A stretch of 59,348 bases of DNA. Source: Streptococcus pseudopneumoniae ATCC BAA-960 = CCUG 49455 (GTDB lineage: Bacteria; Bacillota; Bacilli; Lactobacillales; Streptococcaceae). A program made the translations under genes and the position numbers. Within the stretch, counting starts at the first letter, position 1. Every line of letters begins with the position of its first letter. The notes beneath the pieces are model-generated. The model did no database searches, was not told the origin of the DNA, and saw nothing but the letters and a program-made list of their open reading frames with translations. This document shows positions 18,250 through 27,895 of this stretch, in pieces. The stretch covers positions 6,844 to 66,191 of the forward strand of contig NZ_MWSM01000007.1 of assembly GCF_002087075.1 (NCBI RefSeq). The letters run 5' to 3'.

Positions 18250-21200
18250 ATGAGAAAAACACCAACTCACACTGAGAAAAAAATGGTCTACAGCATCCGT
18301 TCCCTCAAAAATGGAACTGGTTCTGTCCTTATTGGAGCAAGCCTTGTCTTGCTTGCCATGGCTACACCAACTATCTCAGCAGACGAAAGTACACCAACCA
18401 CTAACGCAAATAATAGTGAAACTACTACTGCCCTTGCCCAGCCTCTTACTGATACAGCAACTAGCACTGGTAAGAAAGAAAGCGATTTTTCTTCACCTAA
18501 TAATGCAAGCGCTTCCCTAGAGAAAGAAGAAAAACCTGCAACAGAGGCTACCACTCCTGTTGCAAGCCCAGCCGATCCAGCACCACAAACTGGACAAGAT
18601 CGTTCAAGTGAGACAACTACTTCCACTAGTCCAGTAACGACTGAAACTAAGGCAGAAGAGCCCATCGAAGATAACTACTTCCGTATCCATGTCAAAAAAC
18701 TTCCTGAAAAAAACAAGGATGCTCAAGGACTATGGACTTGGGACGATGTTGAAAAACCATCTGAAAATTGGCCAAACGGAGCCTTGTCCTTCAAGGATGC
18801 CAAAAAAGATGACTACGGCTATTACCTAGATGTCAAATTAAAGGGAGAAGAAGCCAAGAAAATTAGCTTCCTCATCAACAATACAGCTGGAAAAAATCTA
18901 ACCGGCGATAAATCTATAGAAAAACTAGTTCCAAAAATGAACGAGGCTTGGTTAGACCAAGATTACAAGGTTTTCTCTTACGAGCCACAGCCTGCAGGAA
19001 CTGTTCGCGTCAACTACTACCGCACAGATGGCAACTATGACAAGAAATCTCTCTGGTACTGGGGAGATGTGAAAAATCCAAGTAGCGCTCAATGGCCTGA
19101 CGGAACAGACTTTACGGCTACAGGCAAATATGGCCGCTATATCGACATTCCTCTTAATGAAGCCGCAAGAGAATTTGGATTTTTATTACTAGATGAGAGC
19201 AAAGAAGGAGACGACGTGAAAATCCGTAAAGAAGATTATAAGTTTACAGATTTGAAAAATCATAGCCAAATTTTCCTAAAAGACGATGACGAATCAATTT
19301 ACACAAATCCATACTATGTCCATGATATCCGCATGACAGGGGCCCAACACGTAGGAACTTCTAGCATTGAAAGTAGTTTTTCAACACTTGTCGGTGCTAA
19401 AAAAGAGGATATCCTCAAACACTCCAACATCACTAATCACCTAGGAAATAAAGTAGCTATCACCGATGTTGCAATAGATGAAGCTGGTAAAAAAGTGACC
19501 TACAGCGGAGATTTCTCTGACACAAAACACCCATATACTGTTAGCTACAATTCCGGCCAATTCACTACCAAAACAAGCTGGCGCCTGAAAGATGAGGCTT
19601 ACAGCTATGATGGTAAACTTGGAGCTGATCTTAAAGAAGAAGGAAAACAAGTTGATTTGACCCTCTGGTCACCAAGTGCTGATAAGGTTTCTGTCGTTGT
19701 CTACGACAAGAATGACCCTGACAAAGTAGTTGGAACTGTCGCTCTTGAAAAAGGGGAAAGAGGAACTTGGAAACAAACTCTAGACAGCACAAACAAACTC
19801 GGAATCACCGATTTCACTGGATACTACTATCAATACCAAATCGAGCGTCAAGGTAAAACTGTTCTTGCACTCGATCCTTACGCTAAATCTCTTGCTGCTT
19901 GGAATAGCGACGATGCCAAGATTGACGATGCCCATAAAGTGGCTAAAGCCGCCTTTGTAGATCCAGCTAAACTCGGACCTCAAGACTTAACTTATGGTAA
20001 GATTCACAATTTCAAGACTCGTGAAGACGCCGTTATCTACGAAGCTCATGTGCGTGATTTCACTTCAGATCCTGCCATTGCAAAAGACTTGACCAAACCA
20101 TTTGGTACCTTTGAAGCCTTTATTGAAAAACTAGACTACCTCAAAGACTTAGGTGTGACCCACATCCAGCTCCTTCCAGTCTTGTCTTACTACTTTGTCA
20201 ATGAATTGAAAAACCATGAACGCTTGTCTGACTATGCTTCAAGCAACAGCAACTACAACTGGGGATATGACCCTCAAAACTACTTCTCATTGACTGGTAT
20301 GTACTCAAGCGATCCTAAGAATCCAGAAAAACGAATCGCAGAATTTAAAAACCTCATCAACGAAATCCACAAACGTGGCATGGGAGCTATCCTAGACGTA
20401 GTTTATAACCATACAGCCAAAGTCGATCTCTTTGAAGATTTAGAACCAAACTACTACCACTTTATGGATGCTGATGGGACACCTCGAACTAGCTTTGGTG
20501 GTGGACGCTTGGGGACAACCCACCATATGAGCAAACGGATTCTAGTTGACTCTATCAAATATCTAGTTGATACCTACAAAGTGGATGGCTTCCGTTTCGA
20601 TATGATGGGAGACCATGACGCCGCTTCTATCGAAGAAGCTTACAAGGCTGCACGCGCCCTCAATCCAAACCTAATCATGCTTGGTGAAGGTTGGAGAACC
20701 TATGCTGGTGATGAAAATATGCCTACTAAAGCTGCTGACCAAGATTGGATGAAACATACCGATACTGTCGCTGTCTTCTCAGATGACATCCGTAACAACC
20801 TCAAGTCTGGTTATCCAAACGAAGGTCAACCTGCCTTTATCACAGGTGGCAAGCGTGATATCAACACTATCTTCAAAAATCTCATTGCTCAACCAACCAA
20901 CTTTGAAGCAGACAGTCCTGGAGATGTCATCCAATACATCGCAGCCCATGATAACTTGACCCTCTTTGACATCATTGCCCAGTCTATCAAAAAAGACCCA
21001 AGCAAGGCTGAGAACTATGCTGAAATCCACCGTCGTTTGCGACTTGGAAACCTCATGGTCTTGACAGCTCAAGGAACTCCGTTTATCCACTCTGGTCAGG
21101 AATACGGGCGTACCAAACAATTCCGTGACCCGGCCTACAAGACTCCAGTAGCAGAGGATAAACAACCAAACAAATCTCACTTGTTGCGTGATAAGGATGG

Positions 21201-22110
21201 CAATCCATTTGACTATCCTTACTTCATCCATGACTCTTACGATTCGAGTGATGCTATTAACAAGTTTGACTGGACTAAGGCTACAGATGGAAAAGCATAT
21301 CCTGAAAATGTCAAGAGCCGTGACTATATGAAAGGGTTGATTGCCCTTCGTCAATCTACAGATGCCTTCCGACTTAAGAGTCTCCAAGATATCAAAGACC
21401 GTGTCCACCTCATCACTGTCCCAGGTCAAAATGGCGTGGAAAAAGAGGATGTAGTGATTGGCTACCAAATCACTGCTCCAAACGGTGATATCTACGCAGT
21501 CTTTGTCAATGCGGATGAAAAAGCTCGCGAATTTAACTTGGGAACTGCCTTTGCCCACCTCAGAAATGCTGAAGTTTTAGCAGATGAAAACCAAGCAGGA
21601 CCAGTCGGAATTGCCAACCCTCAAGGACTTGAATGGACTGAAAAAGGCTTGAAATTGAATGCCCTTACAGCCACTGTTCTTCGAGTCTCTCAAAATGGAA
21701 CTAGCCATGAGTCAACTGCAGAAGAGAAACCAGACTCAACCCCTTCCAAGCCTGAACATCAAAATGAAGCTTCTCACCCTGCACATCAAGATCCAGCTCC
21801 AGAAGCTAAACCTGATTCTACTAAACCATCTGCAACAGTAGCTGATGCAGAAAATAAACCTAGCCAAGCTACAACTGGTTCACAAGCTTCACAACCAGCA
21901 CAAGAAGCACAAGCATCATCTGTAAAAGAAGCGGTTCGAAACGAATCGGTAGAAAACTCTAGCAAGGAAAATATACCTGCAACCCCAGATAAACAAGCTG
22001 AACTTCCAAATACAGGAATCAAAAACGAAAACAAACTCCTATTTGCAGGAATCAGCCTCCTTGCGCTCCTTGGTCTCGGTTTCTTACTAAAAAATAAAAA
22101 AGAGAACTAA
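18250..22110 (+). CDS. spuA: Cell-wall-anchored pullulanase SpuA
   Basis: A 1286-residue surface pullulanase that hydrolyses alpha-1,6 bonds of pullulan and glycogen. In order: YSIRK-type signal (YSIRSLKNGTGSVLIG), Thr/Pro-rich linker, two CBM41 modules (about 140-240 and 250-350, WTWDDVEKPSENWP and WYWGDVKNP), an N-terminal GH13 accessory domain, the GH13 barrel with nucleophile Asp784 (GFRFDMMGDH), acid/base Glu813 (LGEGW) and Asp901 (AAHDN), a Pro/Glu-rich wall-spanning region, and the sortase signal LPNTG (1252-1256). SpuA binds glycogen of lung cells in pneumococci. The promoter has a cre site. Confidence 0.96.
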   Translation: MRKTPTHTEKKMVYSIRSLKNGTGSVLIGASLVLLAMATPTISADESTPTTNANNSETTTALAQPLTDTATSTGKKESDFSSPNNASASLEKEEKPATEATTPVASPADPAPQTGQDRSSETTTSTSPVTTETKAEEPIEDNYFRIHVKKLPEKNKDAQGLWTWDDVEKPSENWPNGALSFKDAKKDDYGYYLDVKLKGEEAKKISFLINNTAGKNLTGDKSIEKLVPKMNEAWLDQDYKVFSYEPQPAGTVRVNYYRTDGNYDKKSLWYWGDVKNPSSAQWPDGTDFTATGKYGRYIDIPLNEAAREFGFLLLDESKEGDDVKIRKEDYKFTDLKNHSQIFLKDDDESIYTNPYYVHDIRMTGAQHVGTSSIESSFSTLVGAKKEDILKHSNITNHLGNKVAITDVAIDEAGKKVTYSGDFSDTKHPYTVSYNSGQFTTKTSWRLKDEAYSYDGKLGADLKEEGKQVDLTLWSPSADKVSVVVYDKNDPDKVVGTVALEKGERGTWKQTLDSTNKLGITDFTGYYYQYQIERQGKTVLALDPYAKSLAAWNSDDAKIDDAHKVAKAAFVDPAKLGPQDLTYGKIHNFKTREDAVIYEAHVRDFTSDPAIAKDLTKPFGTFEAFIEKLDYLKDLGVTHIQLLPVLSYYFVNELKNHERLSDYASSNSNYNWGYDPQNYFSLTGMYSSDPKNPEKRIAEFKNLINEIHKRGMGAILDVVYNHTAKVDLFEDLEPNYYHFMDADGTPRTSFGGGRLGTTHHMSKRILVDSIKYLVDTYKVDGFRFDMMGDHDAASIEEAYKAARALNPNLIMLGEGWRTYAGDENMPTKAADQDWMKHTDTVAVFSDDIRNNLKSGYPNEGQPAFITGGKRDINTIFKNLIAQPTNFEADSPGDVIQYIAAHDNLTLFDIIAQSIKKDPSKAENYAEIHRRLRLGNLMVLTAQGTPFIHSGQEYGRTKQFRDPAYKTPVAEDKQPNKSHLLRDKDGNPFDYPYFIHDSYDSSDAINKFDWTKATDGKAYPENVKSRDYMKGLIALRQSTDAFRLKSLQDIKDRVHLITVPGQNGVEKEDVVIGYQITAPNGDIYAVFVNADEKAREFNLGTAFAHLRNAEVLADENQAGPVGIANPQGLEWTEKGLKLNALTATVLRVSQNGTSHESTAEEKPDSTPSKPEHQNEASHPAHQDPAPEAKPDSTKPSATVADAENKPSQATTGSQASQPAQEAQASSVKEAVRNESVENSSKENIPATPDKQAELPNTGIKNENKLLFAGISLLALLGLGFLLKNKKEN

Positions 22111-22130
22111 ACTAGCCCTCCTATAGAACT

Positions 22131-22165
22131 ATCCCCCAAGCCTTAACGCTCGGGGGATTGATTTT
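22131..22165 (+). terminator. Terminator of spuA
   Basis: ATCCCCCAAG / CTCGGGGGAT stem followed by TGATTTTTG on the plus strand. It lies between spuA and the convergent ABC operon. Confidence 0.85.
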
Positions 22166-22185
22166 TGCCCTGATAAGCCTATCTA

Positions 22186-22950
22186 TCAAATCATATATTC
22201 TACACTATAGGTCGCATCCGAGAGTATTCGTGCCAAAAATTGCTTGGTTCGTTCTTCTTTTGGACGACTAAAGAAATCATGGGCATTATTTTCTTCAACA
22301 ATTTTCCCACCGTCCATAAAAATAACATGATTGGCTACATCTCTAGCAAAACCCATCTCATGAGTCACTACTACCATAGTAACTCCTTCTTTAGCTAACT
22401 GTTTTAAAACATCTAAAACATCCCCTACCAACTCTGGATCCAAGGCCGATGTTGGCTCATCTAATAAAATGACCTCTGGTTTCACAGCAATGGCACGCGC
22501 AATACCGATTCGTTGTTGCTGGCCTCCAGAAAGCTGAGAGGGATAGTAAGCTTTATAAGCTAGTAAACCAACTTTTTCTAAGGCAGCTTCCGCACGTTTT
22601 GTTGCTTCTTCCTTAGGAATTTTCCGAGCAATAATCAAGCCCTCCAAAATATTTTCCAAGGCCGTTTTATTAGCAAATAAATTATAATGTTGAAAAACGA
22701 AAGCAGTCTTCTTGCGAATTTCTAAAATATCTTTTTTAGTCAATTTTCCAAGGTCGTATTCTTTATCAGCAAGCTTCAAAGAGCCACTATCGGCTTTTTC
22801 TAAATGATTGAGACATCTGAGAAAAGTCGTTTTACCTGATCCAGATGGCCCCAATATTACAACCACATCCCCTTGGTTGACCTTGAGATTAACATCTCCC
22901 AGGACTTGTCTGTCTCCAAATTTTTTTGCAACATGTTCTACTTGTAACAT
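22186..22950 (-). CDS. Polar amino-acid ABC transporter ATP-binding protein (cystine-type)
   Basis: A 254-residue ABC ATPase of the polar amino-acid importer family. Walker [12 protein letters not shown]-loop, signature [14 protein letters not shown], Walker [13 protein letters not shown] and switch His in [10 protein letters not shown] are all intact. It would power the two membrane subunits encoded just upstream (10 bases). The two different permeases plus one ATPase resemble the TcyLMN cystine importer of Bacillus subtilis. Substrate is not proven. Confidence 0.92.
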   Translation of the reverse strand: MLQVEHVAKKFGDRQVLGDVNLKVNQGDVVVILGPSGSGKTTFLRCLNHLEKADSGSLKLADKEYDLGKLTKKDILEIRKKTAFVFQHYNLFANKTALENILEGLIIARKIPKEEATKRAEAALEKVGLLAYKAYYPSQLSGGQQQRIGIARAIAVKPEVILLDEPTSALDPELVGDVLDVLKQLAKEGVTMVVVTHEMGFARDVANHVIFMDGGKIVEENNAHDFFSRPKEERTKQFLARILSDATYSVEYMI

Positions 22951-22959
22951 TGTCTCCTC

Positions 22960-23682
22960 CTATGCTAAACCTGTACTGGGCACTACTTGTCCCTTTCTTC
23001 TTTGAATATAGCGTTTCTCTAAGATTGAAAAGCCCCATTGAATCAATCCGCAAATAAGAATGTACTGTAAAAAGATCACAAAATAGGATTCAAAATACTG
23101 ATAACCATAAGACGCTTCAACACGGGCAATTGCTGTAATATCCTTAATGGTCATCACAAAGACCAAAGAGGTTCCTTTTACAATATTTATGACTAGATTA
23201 GCCAGATTGGGCAAGGCTGATTGCAAGGCCTGTGGAAAAACAATCCTCACATAAGCCTGACTAGTGGTTAAACCAATCGCTTGTGCAGCTTCTAATTGTC
23301 CCTTATCCACAGTCAAAATAGCCGAACGTAAGATTTCTGATAAACTACCTGTTGTCATCAAACTATAGATAATAAAAGCATAATAGATCGGATTGAGTTT
23401 AAAGATATCAACATCACTCCCTATGCTTTTGAGAAATTGATTGAGCAAACTCGGAAACAAACTATAAAAGAAAAGAATCAGCAAAATCGGAGGTGTTGCT
23501 CTTATAAAAGCTAGATACACGAGAGAGAAAGTTCGAACACCTTTGACTTTATATATTTGTCCCAGAGCTAAAAACAAGGCTGGTCCAAAACTTAAGACCA
23601 TGGCTACAATCATAATGATTAAGGTGGTTGGCACCCCTTTTAAGGTCTCTAAAAAAGTTTTCGCAATATAGTCTAAATCCAT
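22960..23682 (-). CDS. Amino-acid ABC transporter permease
   Basis: A 240-residue membrane subunit with five to six membrane segments and the EAA coupling-loop motif EAAQAIGLTTSQAYVRIVFPQAL. It starts MDLDYIAKTFLETLKGVP, as in TcyL-like cystine permeases. The gene follows the other permease by 3 bases, and the ATPase follows it. A His/Glu/Pro/Ala/Met-family importer is clear; the substrate is inferred. Confidence 0.9.
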   Translation of the reverse strand: MDLDYIAKTFLETLKGVPTTLIIMIVAMVLSFGPALFLALGQIYKVKGVRTFSLVYLAFIRATPPILLILFFYSLFPSLLNQFLKSIGSDVDIFKLNPIYYAFIIYSLMTTGSLSEILRSAILTVDKGQLEAAQAIGLTTSQAYVRIVFPQALQSALPNLANLVINIVKGTSLVFVMTIKDITAIARVEASYGYQYFESYFVIFLQYILICGLIQWGFSILEKRYIQRRKGQVVPSTGLA

Positions 23683-23685
23683 ATC

Positions 23686-24378
23686 CTATCTCCCTTTCGT
23701 TTCCAAAGATTTTTCTAACAAGCGACTCAAGAAGGAAACAGCCAAGGCTACACCCCAATAAAGAATGGCAAACGCTGTATAGGTTTCAAGAGAGTAATTC
23801 CCCAAATTGCGACTGATTAAGAGATTCCCAGCTCCCATGACATCCACAAAACCAATCGTATAGGCTAGGGCAGCGTCCCGCATCAAATTTAGAATAGCGG
23901 TCGTCATATTTGGAAGAGCCACTTGAAAAGCCTGAGGAAAAATGATTCTCCAAAATGTCTGACTAGGGGTCAGACCAATACTGACTCCAGCTTCCATCTG
24001 ACCTTTGGGAATTGCCTGATAGGACGCCTTAAATACTTCTGCAATGATAGCCGCAAATAGCAAGACCATGGTGAATAAGACGAAGACCGTCTTAGACCAG
24101 TTGTTGATATCTAAATTCAGCCACCATTTTAAAAATTCAGGTAAACCATAAAAAACTAAAAACAGTAAGACAATGGGGGGAGTACAGCGAAGAGTGAAAA
24201 TATAGCCCTTAGAAAGACCTGCAAAAGTCTTGTCTTCTCCCACTTGAGCCCAAGCCAGTAAGCCACCGAAAAGGGAACCAAGGATTGTAGTAAAAAAGAG
24301 AATGGACAAGGTCATCGGAAGAGCCTGCCATAAGGTGGGTAAAAATTGGAACACTCTTGAAAAGTCATATGAAACCAT
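23686..24378 (-). CDS. Amino-acid ABC transporter permease
   Basis: A 230-residue membrane subunit, partner of the next gene. It has several hydrophobic segments and the EAA loop EAGVSIGLTPSQTFWRIIFPQAF. It is separated from its substrate-binding protein gene by a BOX element of about 150 bases, which may alter expression of permeases and ATPase relative to the binding protein. Confidence 0.9.
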   Translation of the reverse strand: MVSYDFSRVFQFLPTLWQALPMTLSILFFTTILGSLFGGLLAWAQVGEDKTFAGLSKGYIFTLRCTPPIVLLFLVFYGLPEFLKWWLNLDINNWSKTVFVLFTMVLLFAAIIAEVFKASYQAIPKGQMEAGVSIGLTPSQTFWRIIFPQAFQVALPNMTTAILNLMRDAALAYTIGFVDVMGAGNLLISRNLGNYSLETYTAFAILYWGVALAVSFLSRLLEKSLETKGR

Positions 24379-24394
24379 GTAAACCTCTTTCTAA

Positions 24395-24544
24395 TACTCA
24401 ATGAAAATCAAAAAGCAAACTAGGAAACTAGCCGCAGATTGCTCAAAACAGTGTTTTGAGGTTGTGGATAGAACTGACAAAGTCAGTAACCATACCTACG
24501 GCAAGGCGACGTTGACGTGGTTTGAAGAGATTTTCGAAGAGTAT
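24395..24544 (-). repeat. BOX element inside the ABC operon
   Basis: Reverse-oriented BOX: boxC end (ATACTCAATGAAAATCAAAA) on the left and boxA end (GAGATTTTCGAAGAGTAT) on the right, with an altered boxB part between. It lies between the binding-protein gene and the first permease. Confidence 0.9.
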
Positions 24545-24563
24545 AACACGCCTGACTGCTCAT

Positions 24564-25442
24564 CTAATCTCTATCAACGTAGCTAAAAACATCTTCTTTG
24601 AAGTATTTTTGAGAAAGTTTAGCTAGAGTTCCATCTTCTTTTAATTCTTTAATCGCTTTTTCATACTCTTTAGCAAACTTCTCACCCTTTTCATCACGGT
24701 GAATCAAGGGATAGGTTGGAATTCCTTTATAAGGGAACCAGCTAAGTTTGTCCGCATATTGGTGGTAAGAACCATCCTCTGCTGTCACTGCTTTTTCAAA
24801 AGACAACTTGATGTCAAAGAAAGCATCATAACGTCCTTCTAAAACCCAAGCATAAGCATCTGCCACCTTGAAAGATTCAGCAGCTGTCAACTCAATTGGT
24901 GTATCCTTGTGCTTGTCATTATAGCTATTAATCACATTCCACTGGGCATTTTGAGGAGAGATGGGTACTAATTTCCCTTTATTTTTGGCGAAATCATCAA
25001 TATTCTTATATTTAGCTTCATCTCCTTTTCTGACAGTAAAACCAATAATGCTGGCTCCTACTGGCTCAGATGGAATAATGAATTTCTTAGCCCGTTCATC
25101 TGTATACCAAGCACCTTTAGTTCCAATATCGTACTTGCCAGACTCAAGTCCAATCAAGAGATCATCATCACTAGTTCCAGTATACTCAAATTTATAATCT
25201 GCTAATTTCTCATCCACCGCCTTTAAAACAGCGACTTCATAACCATCTGATTCCCCTTTTTCGTCAATAAAATCATAAGGGACATAGTTTTGAGTATGGG
25301 CAACTTTTAAAGTTGTTACTTGTCCAGACGAAGCTGCATCTGCACCTTTAGCAGATGCTCCCGACAAAGTCCTACCAATAATCGTTGCTCCAAGCACTGC
25401 CACAACCGCAACTCCACCAACAATCCATGTTTTCTTACTCAT
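24564..25442 (-). CDS. Amino-acid ABC transporter substrate-binding protein (cystine-type)
   Basis: A 292-residue extracellular solute-binding protein of family 3 (SBP_bac_3). It has an N-terminal membrane anchor (about 6-26) but no lipobox cysteine, so it is probably held by an uncleaved signal segment. The binding fold includes YVPYDFIDEKGESDGYEVAVLKAV and GLESGKYDIGTKGAWYTDERAKKF. It starts 11 bases after the second URO-D gene, tying transporter and enzymes together. Closest known type is cystine/sulfur amino-acid binding proteins; substrate is an inference. Confidence 0.88.
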   Translation of the reverse strand: MSKKTWIVGGVAVVAVLGATIIGRTLSGASAKGADAASSGQVTTLKVAHTQNYVPYDFIDEKGESDGYEVAVLKAVDEKLADYKFEYTGTSDDDLLIGLESGKYDIGTKGAWYTDERAKKFIIPSEPVGASIIGFTVRKGDEAKYKNIDDFAKNKGKLVPISPQNAQWNVINSYNDKHKDTPIELTAAESFKVADAYAWVLEGRYDAFFDIKLSFEKAVTAEDGSYHQYADKLSWFPYKGIPTYPLIHRDEKGEKFAKEYEKAIKELKEDGTLAKLSQKYFKEDVFSYVDRD

Positions 25443-25453
25443 ATTCTTCTCCT

Positions 25454-26452
25454 TTATTTAGCTACTGCTTCTCTCACCCACTGGATACGCTCCACTGCAA
25501 TATCGTTTGGAATGGTACAATCTGCTCCAAGTATGAGGCCATCTTTCCCTGTTTCTTCTACCAATCGTTTGGTTTCAGCCTGAATTTCTTCCTTACTGCC
25601 TCGATAGAGAAGGCCATCTTTACCGTTTTCAAATCCTCCCAGAACAGCACGACCCTTGAAAATCTCACGACCTTCTTTTAGACTAATCCCTTCTGGATCA
25701 ACTGCCCAGTTAAAAACATGAGCTGGATAGTCTGCAAAGATATGAATATCGTTTCGAGCTCCTTCATAGCCACAGATATGAAGGATATTTACCCCACCAA
25801 CCGACTTAGCCGCATTTAAAACAGTCAGTTCACTCGGCTCAATAATCTCCTGATAGGCTTCAGCAGAAACACGCGCATCCTGAATACTTTGCACACTGAG
25901 ATAAATACCATCTACTCCTGCATCTTTAATAATAGCTTGACTCAAGCTAGCGATATCTTGCGCAATCACATCAAGGACTTTTTTCAATTTCTGAGAATCT
26001 TGAACTAAGAAATCTGCAATGAGATCATCTCCACCAGACACTTCTCCAAGTAACCATTTGAGGTAGGTCACAGGCGCAAAAATATTGTAAATAGCAACAA
26101 TATCTTCCGTAAACTCCTGCTTAATCTTCTTCACTAATTCTACCTGCTCTCTAATCCACGGATGATCTTTACCCAGAGGTTGAACCTCCGACAGCTCTTG
26201 GAGTGACTTCCCTTTAGCAATAACTGGATTTGGATAAGCAAAATAGCCATCACTCATCAACTTGATAAAGTCTGGATGTAGGTCACGGATAAAACGTTTG
26301 TGACCTTGTATGTTCTTTTCAATAATCACAGGATTGGAAAATCCCTTTAACCATTCCTCTTCTGATGTAAAGTGGTGCCAAAAACCTACAGGTACACGGC
26401 CAACCACTTCTCCTCTAAATGCTTTTAAAACCCAGTCTCTTTTTTCTGACAT
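25454..26452 (-). CDS. URO-D/MtaA-fold protein, putative zinc thiol methyltransferase
   Basis: A 332-residue protein of the uroporphyrinogen decarboxylase superfamily. It keeps the zinc ligand pattern of the MtaA/methionine-synthase-like branch: His225-x-Cys227 in ILHICGYEG and Cys312 in LGADCTIPND. True heme-pathway HemE lacks this, and streptococci do not make heme. MtaA-like enzymes move a methyl group to a thiol. It is about 50% similar by eye to the paralogue two genes upstream and sits 11 bases before a sulfur amino-acid type transporter gene. Exact reaction unknown. Confidence 0.88.
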   Translation of the reverse strand: MSEKRDWVLKAFRGEVVGRVPVGFWHHFTSEEEWLKGFSNPVIIEKNIQGHKRFIRDLHPDFIKLMSDGYFAYPNPVIAKGKSLQELSEVQPLGKDHPWIREQVELVKKIKQEFTEDIVAIYNIFAPVTYLKWLLGEVSGGDDLIADFLVQDSQKLKKVLDVIAQDIASLSQAIIKDAGVDGIYLSVQSIQDARVSAEAYQEIIEPSELTVLNAAKSVGGVNILHICGYEGARNDIHIFADYPAHVFNWAVDPEGISLKEGREIFKGRAVLGGFENGKDGLLYRGSKEEIQAETKRLVEETGKDGLILGADCTIPNDIAVERIQWVREAVAK

Positions 26453-26454
26453 CT

Positions 26455-26658
26455 CTATTTTCCATTTCTTTCTTTTTCAACTAATAAAACACTGGCAATA
26501 TCATTGGTTTGAATAAAGGGAAGACTTCTCTTCTGAAAATCCTGAATCCCATGACATCTTGGCCCTTCCTTACAAGCAAGTCCCTTTGTAAGACTGATCG
26601 CAAGTAAGATGACAAAGCCGAGGGCCGTCCCTACCAATAGCCACTTTTTTCTTTTCAT
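26455..26658 (-). CDS. Small membrane-anchored protein with a cysteine pair
   Basis: A 67-residue protein between the two URO-D genes. It has a basic N-terminus, one membrane segment (about 6-23) and a short extracellular tail with Cys29, Cys35 and His36 (C-x5-C-H), then a hydrophilic end. The gene lies 2 bases before the next start codon, so it is part of the operon. I do not recognise the family. The Cys-x5-Cys-His could bind a metal or thiol, which fits the zinc/thiol theme of its neighbours. Confidence 0.7.
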   Translation of the reverse strand: MKRKKWLLVGTALGFVILLAISLTKGLACKEGPRCHGIQDFQKRSLPFIQTNDIASVLLVEKERNGK

Positions 26659-26667
26659 AAGGCTCTC

Positions 26668-27675
26668 CTATTCTAACATAGCAGCCTGACGAATCCAGTC
26701 CAATCTTTCTAATTCAAAGTCATCTGGAACCGTGCAATCCGCTCCAAGAAGGACTCCTCTAGTCCCAGCTTCAGCCAACAATCGTTTGGTTTCCTCTTGT
26801 AGTGCAGCCTTTCTACCTCCATAAAGCAGGCTCTGCTTCCCATTTTCAAAACCACCCAAGACCGCTTTGCCATGAAATAGCTCCTGACCTTGAGGTAAAC
26901 TGACTGCTTCATGGTGGGTTGCCCAATTGAAAACCTGGGCTGGATAATCTTTGAAAATAGTCACATTGTTACTGGCACCTTGGAAACCGCAGATATGCAG
27001 GATATTTACCCCACCTACCTGATTGGCAGCTTCTAAAACCTTTATGTTACTTGGCTCAATATAGGTCTGATACAATTCTGCTGTGATGCGCTCATCCTGA
27101 ATTTCTTGTGTACTGAGATAGATTCCATCTGCTCCACCATCCTGAATGATTTTTTTAGTTAGGATAGCGATATCCTCAGCTATCACGTCTAAAACATCCC
27201 TGAATAGCTCTGGATTTTCAAGAAAAAGATCTGAAACCTCCTTATCACCTCTAGAAGTCTCTGTACGAAACCACCTTTTCAAATAGGAGATCGGAGAAAA
27301 AATATTGTAAAATGATGCAATGTCCTCAGTGAAGGTTGCTCGAATAGCCTCTACCACTTCTACTTGTTGCTGAATCCAAGGATGGTTTTCACCAATCGAC
27401 TCAATAGAAGCTAACTCCTGAAGACTTGTAACCTTAGGACTGTAGACATTACTTGGATAAATGAAAAATCCGTCACTCATCATTTTGACAAAATCAGGAT
27501 GGATTCTTTCAACGTACTTCCGATGTCCCTCTACACTTTTTTGAAAGATACGTGGATTATTTAAACCTTGTCCTTTTTCCTCCAGTGTTACAAAATGAAA
27601 CCAAAAGCCAACAGGAACCCGTTCCACCTCTTCTCCTCGAATAGCTCTAAAAACTAGCTCTCTTTTACTTGTCAT
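26668..27675 (-). CDS. URO-D/MtaA-fold protein, putative zinc thiol methyltransferase
   Basis: A 335-residue paralogue of the second URO-D gene when the start MTSKRELVF at 27675 is used. A GGAGAGAAG ribosome site supports that start; an upstream in-frame ATG at 27714 is less likely. It has the same zinc pattern, His227-x-Cys229 (ILHICGFQG) and Cys314 (LGADCTVPDD). It is the first gene of the operon URO-D, small membrane protein, URO-D, binding protein, permeases, ATPase. Function is unknown beyond the family. Confidence 0.88.
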   Translation of the reverse strand: MTSKRELVFRAIRGEEVERVPVGFWFHFVTLEEKGQGLNNPRIFQKSVEGHRKYVERIHPDFVKMMSDGFFIYPSNVYSPKVTSLQELASIESIGENHPWIQQQVEVVEAIRATFTEDIASFYNIFSPISYLKRWFRTETSRGDKEVSDLFLENPELFRDVLDVIAEDIAILTKKIIQDGGADGIYLSTQEIQDERITAELYQTYIEPSNIKVLEAANQVGGVNILHICGFQGASNNVTIFKDYPAQVFNWATHHEAVSLPQGQELFHGKAVLGGFENGKQSLLYGGRKAALQEETKRLLAEAGTRGVLLGADCTVPDDFELERLDWIRQAAMLE

Positions 27676-27780
27676 ACTTCTCTCCTTCCATTTGGATTGA
27701 AACCATCTTACCACTCCTTTTGACCTTTTCCCAATATATATTGACTATCGACTTGATTGGGATTGTTTATATCAATAGAG

Positions 27781-27830
27781 AAAAAAATCTCTGAAAAGCT
27801 TGATTTTACTAGCTTTTCAGAGATTTTTTT
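27781..27830. terminator. Bidirectional terminator
   Basis: A perfect 20-bp stem from AAAAAAATCTCTGAAAAGCT to its complement, with a 10-base loop and A/T runs at both ends. It ends the flavin-oxidoreductase transcript on the minus strand, upstream of the URO-D operon. Confidence 0.92.
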
Positions 27831-27895
27831 CTGTTTATTGCTTTTTTAAAATAGTTGTTATATAGATTTTTTATCAGCCTGATTAGTATTTTTTA

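Noticed and set aside
18288..18665. Minus-strand open frame of 125 codons inside spuA
   Set aside because: It mirrors the repeated codon pattern of the Ser/Thr/Pro-rich linker and has no ribosome site; it is a shadow frame.
20779..21558. Minus-strand open frame of 259 codons inside spuA
   Set aside because: Overlaps the catalytic domain of spuA with no protein family likeness; a shadow frame.
25454..27675. HemE (heme pathway uroporphyrinogen decarboxylase)
   Set aside because: The HxC...C zinc pattern and lack of other heme genes fit the MtaA-like branch better.
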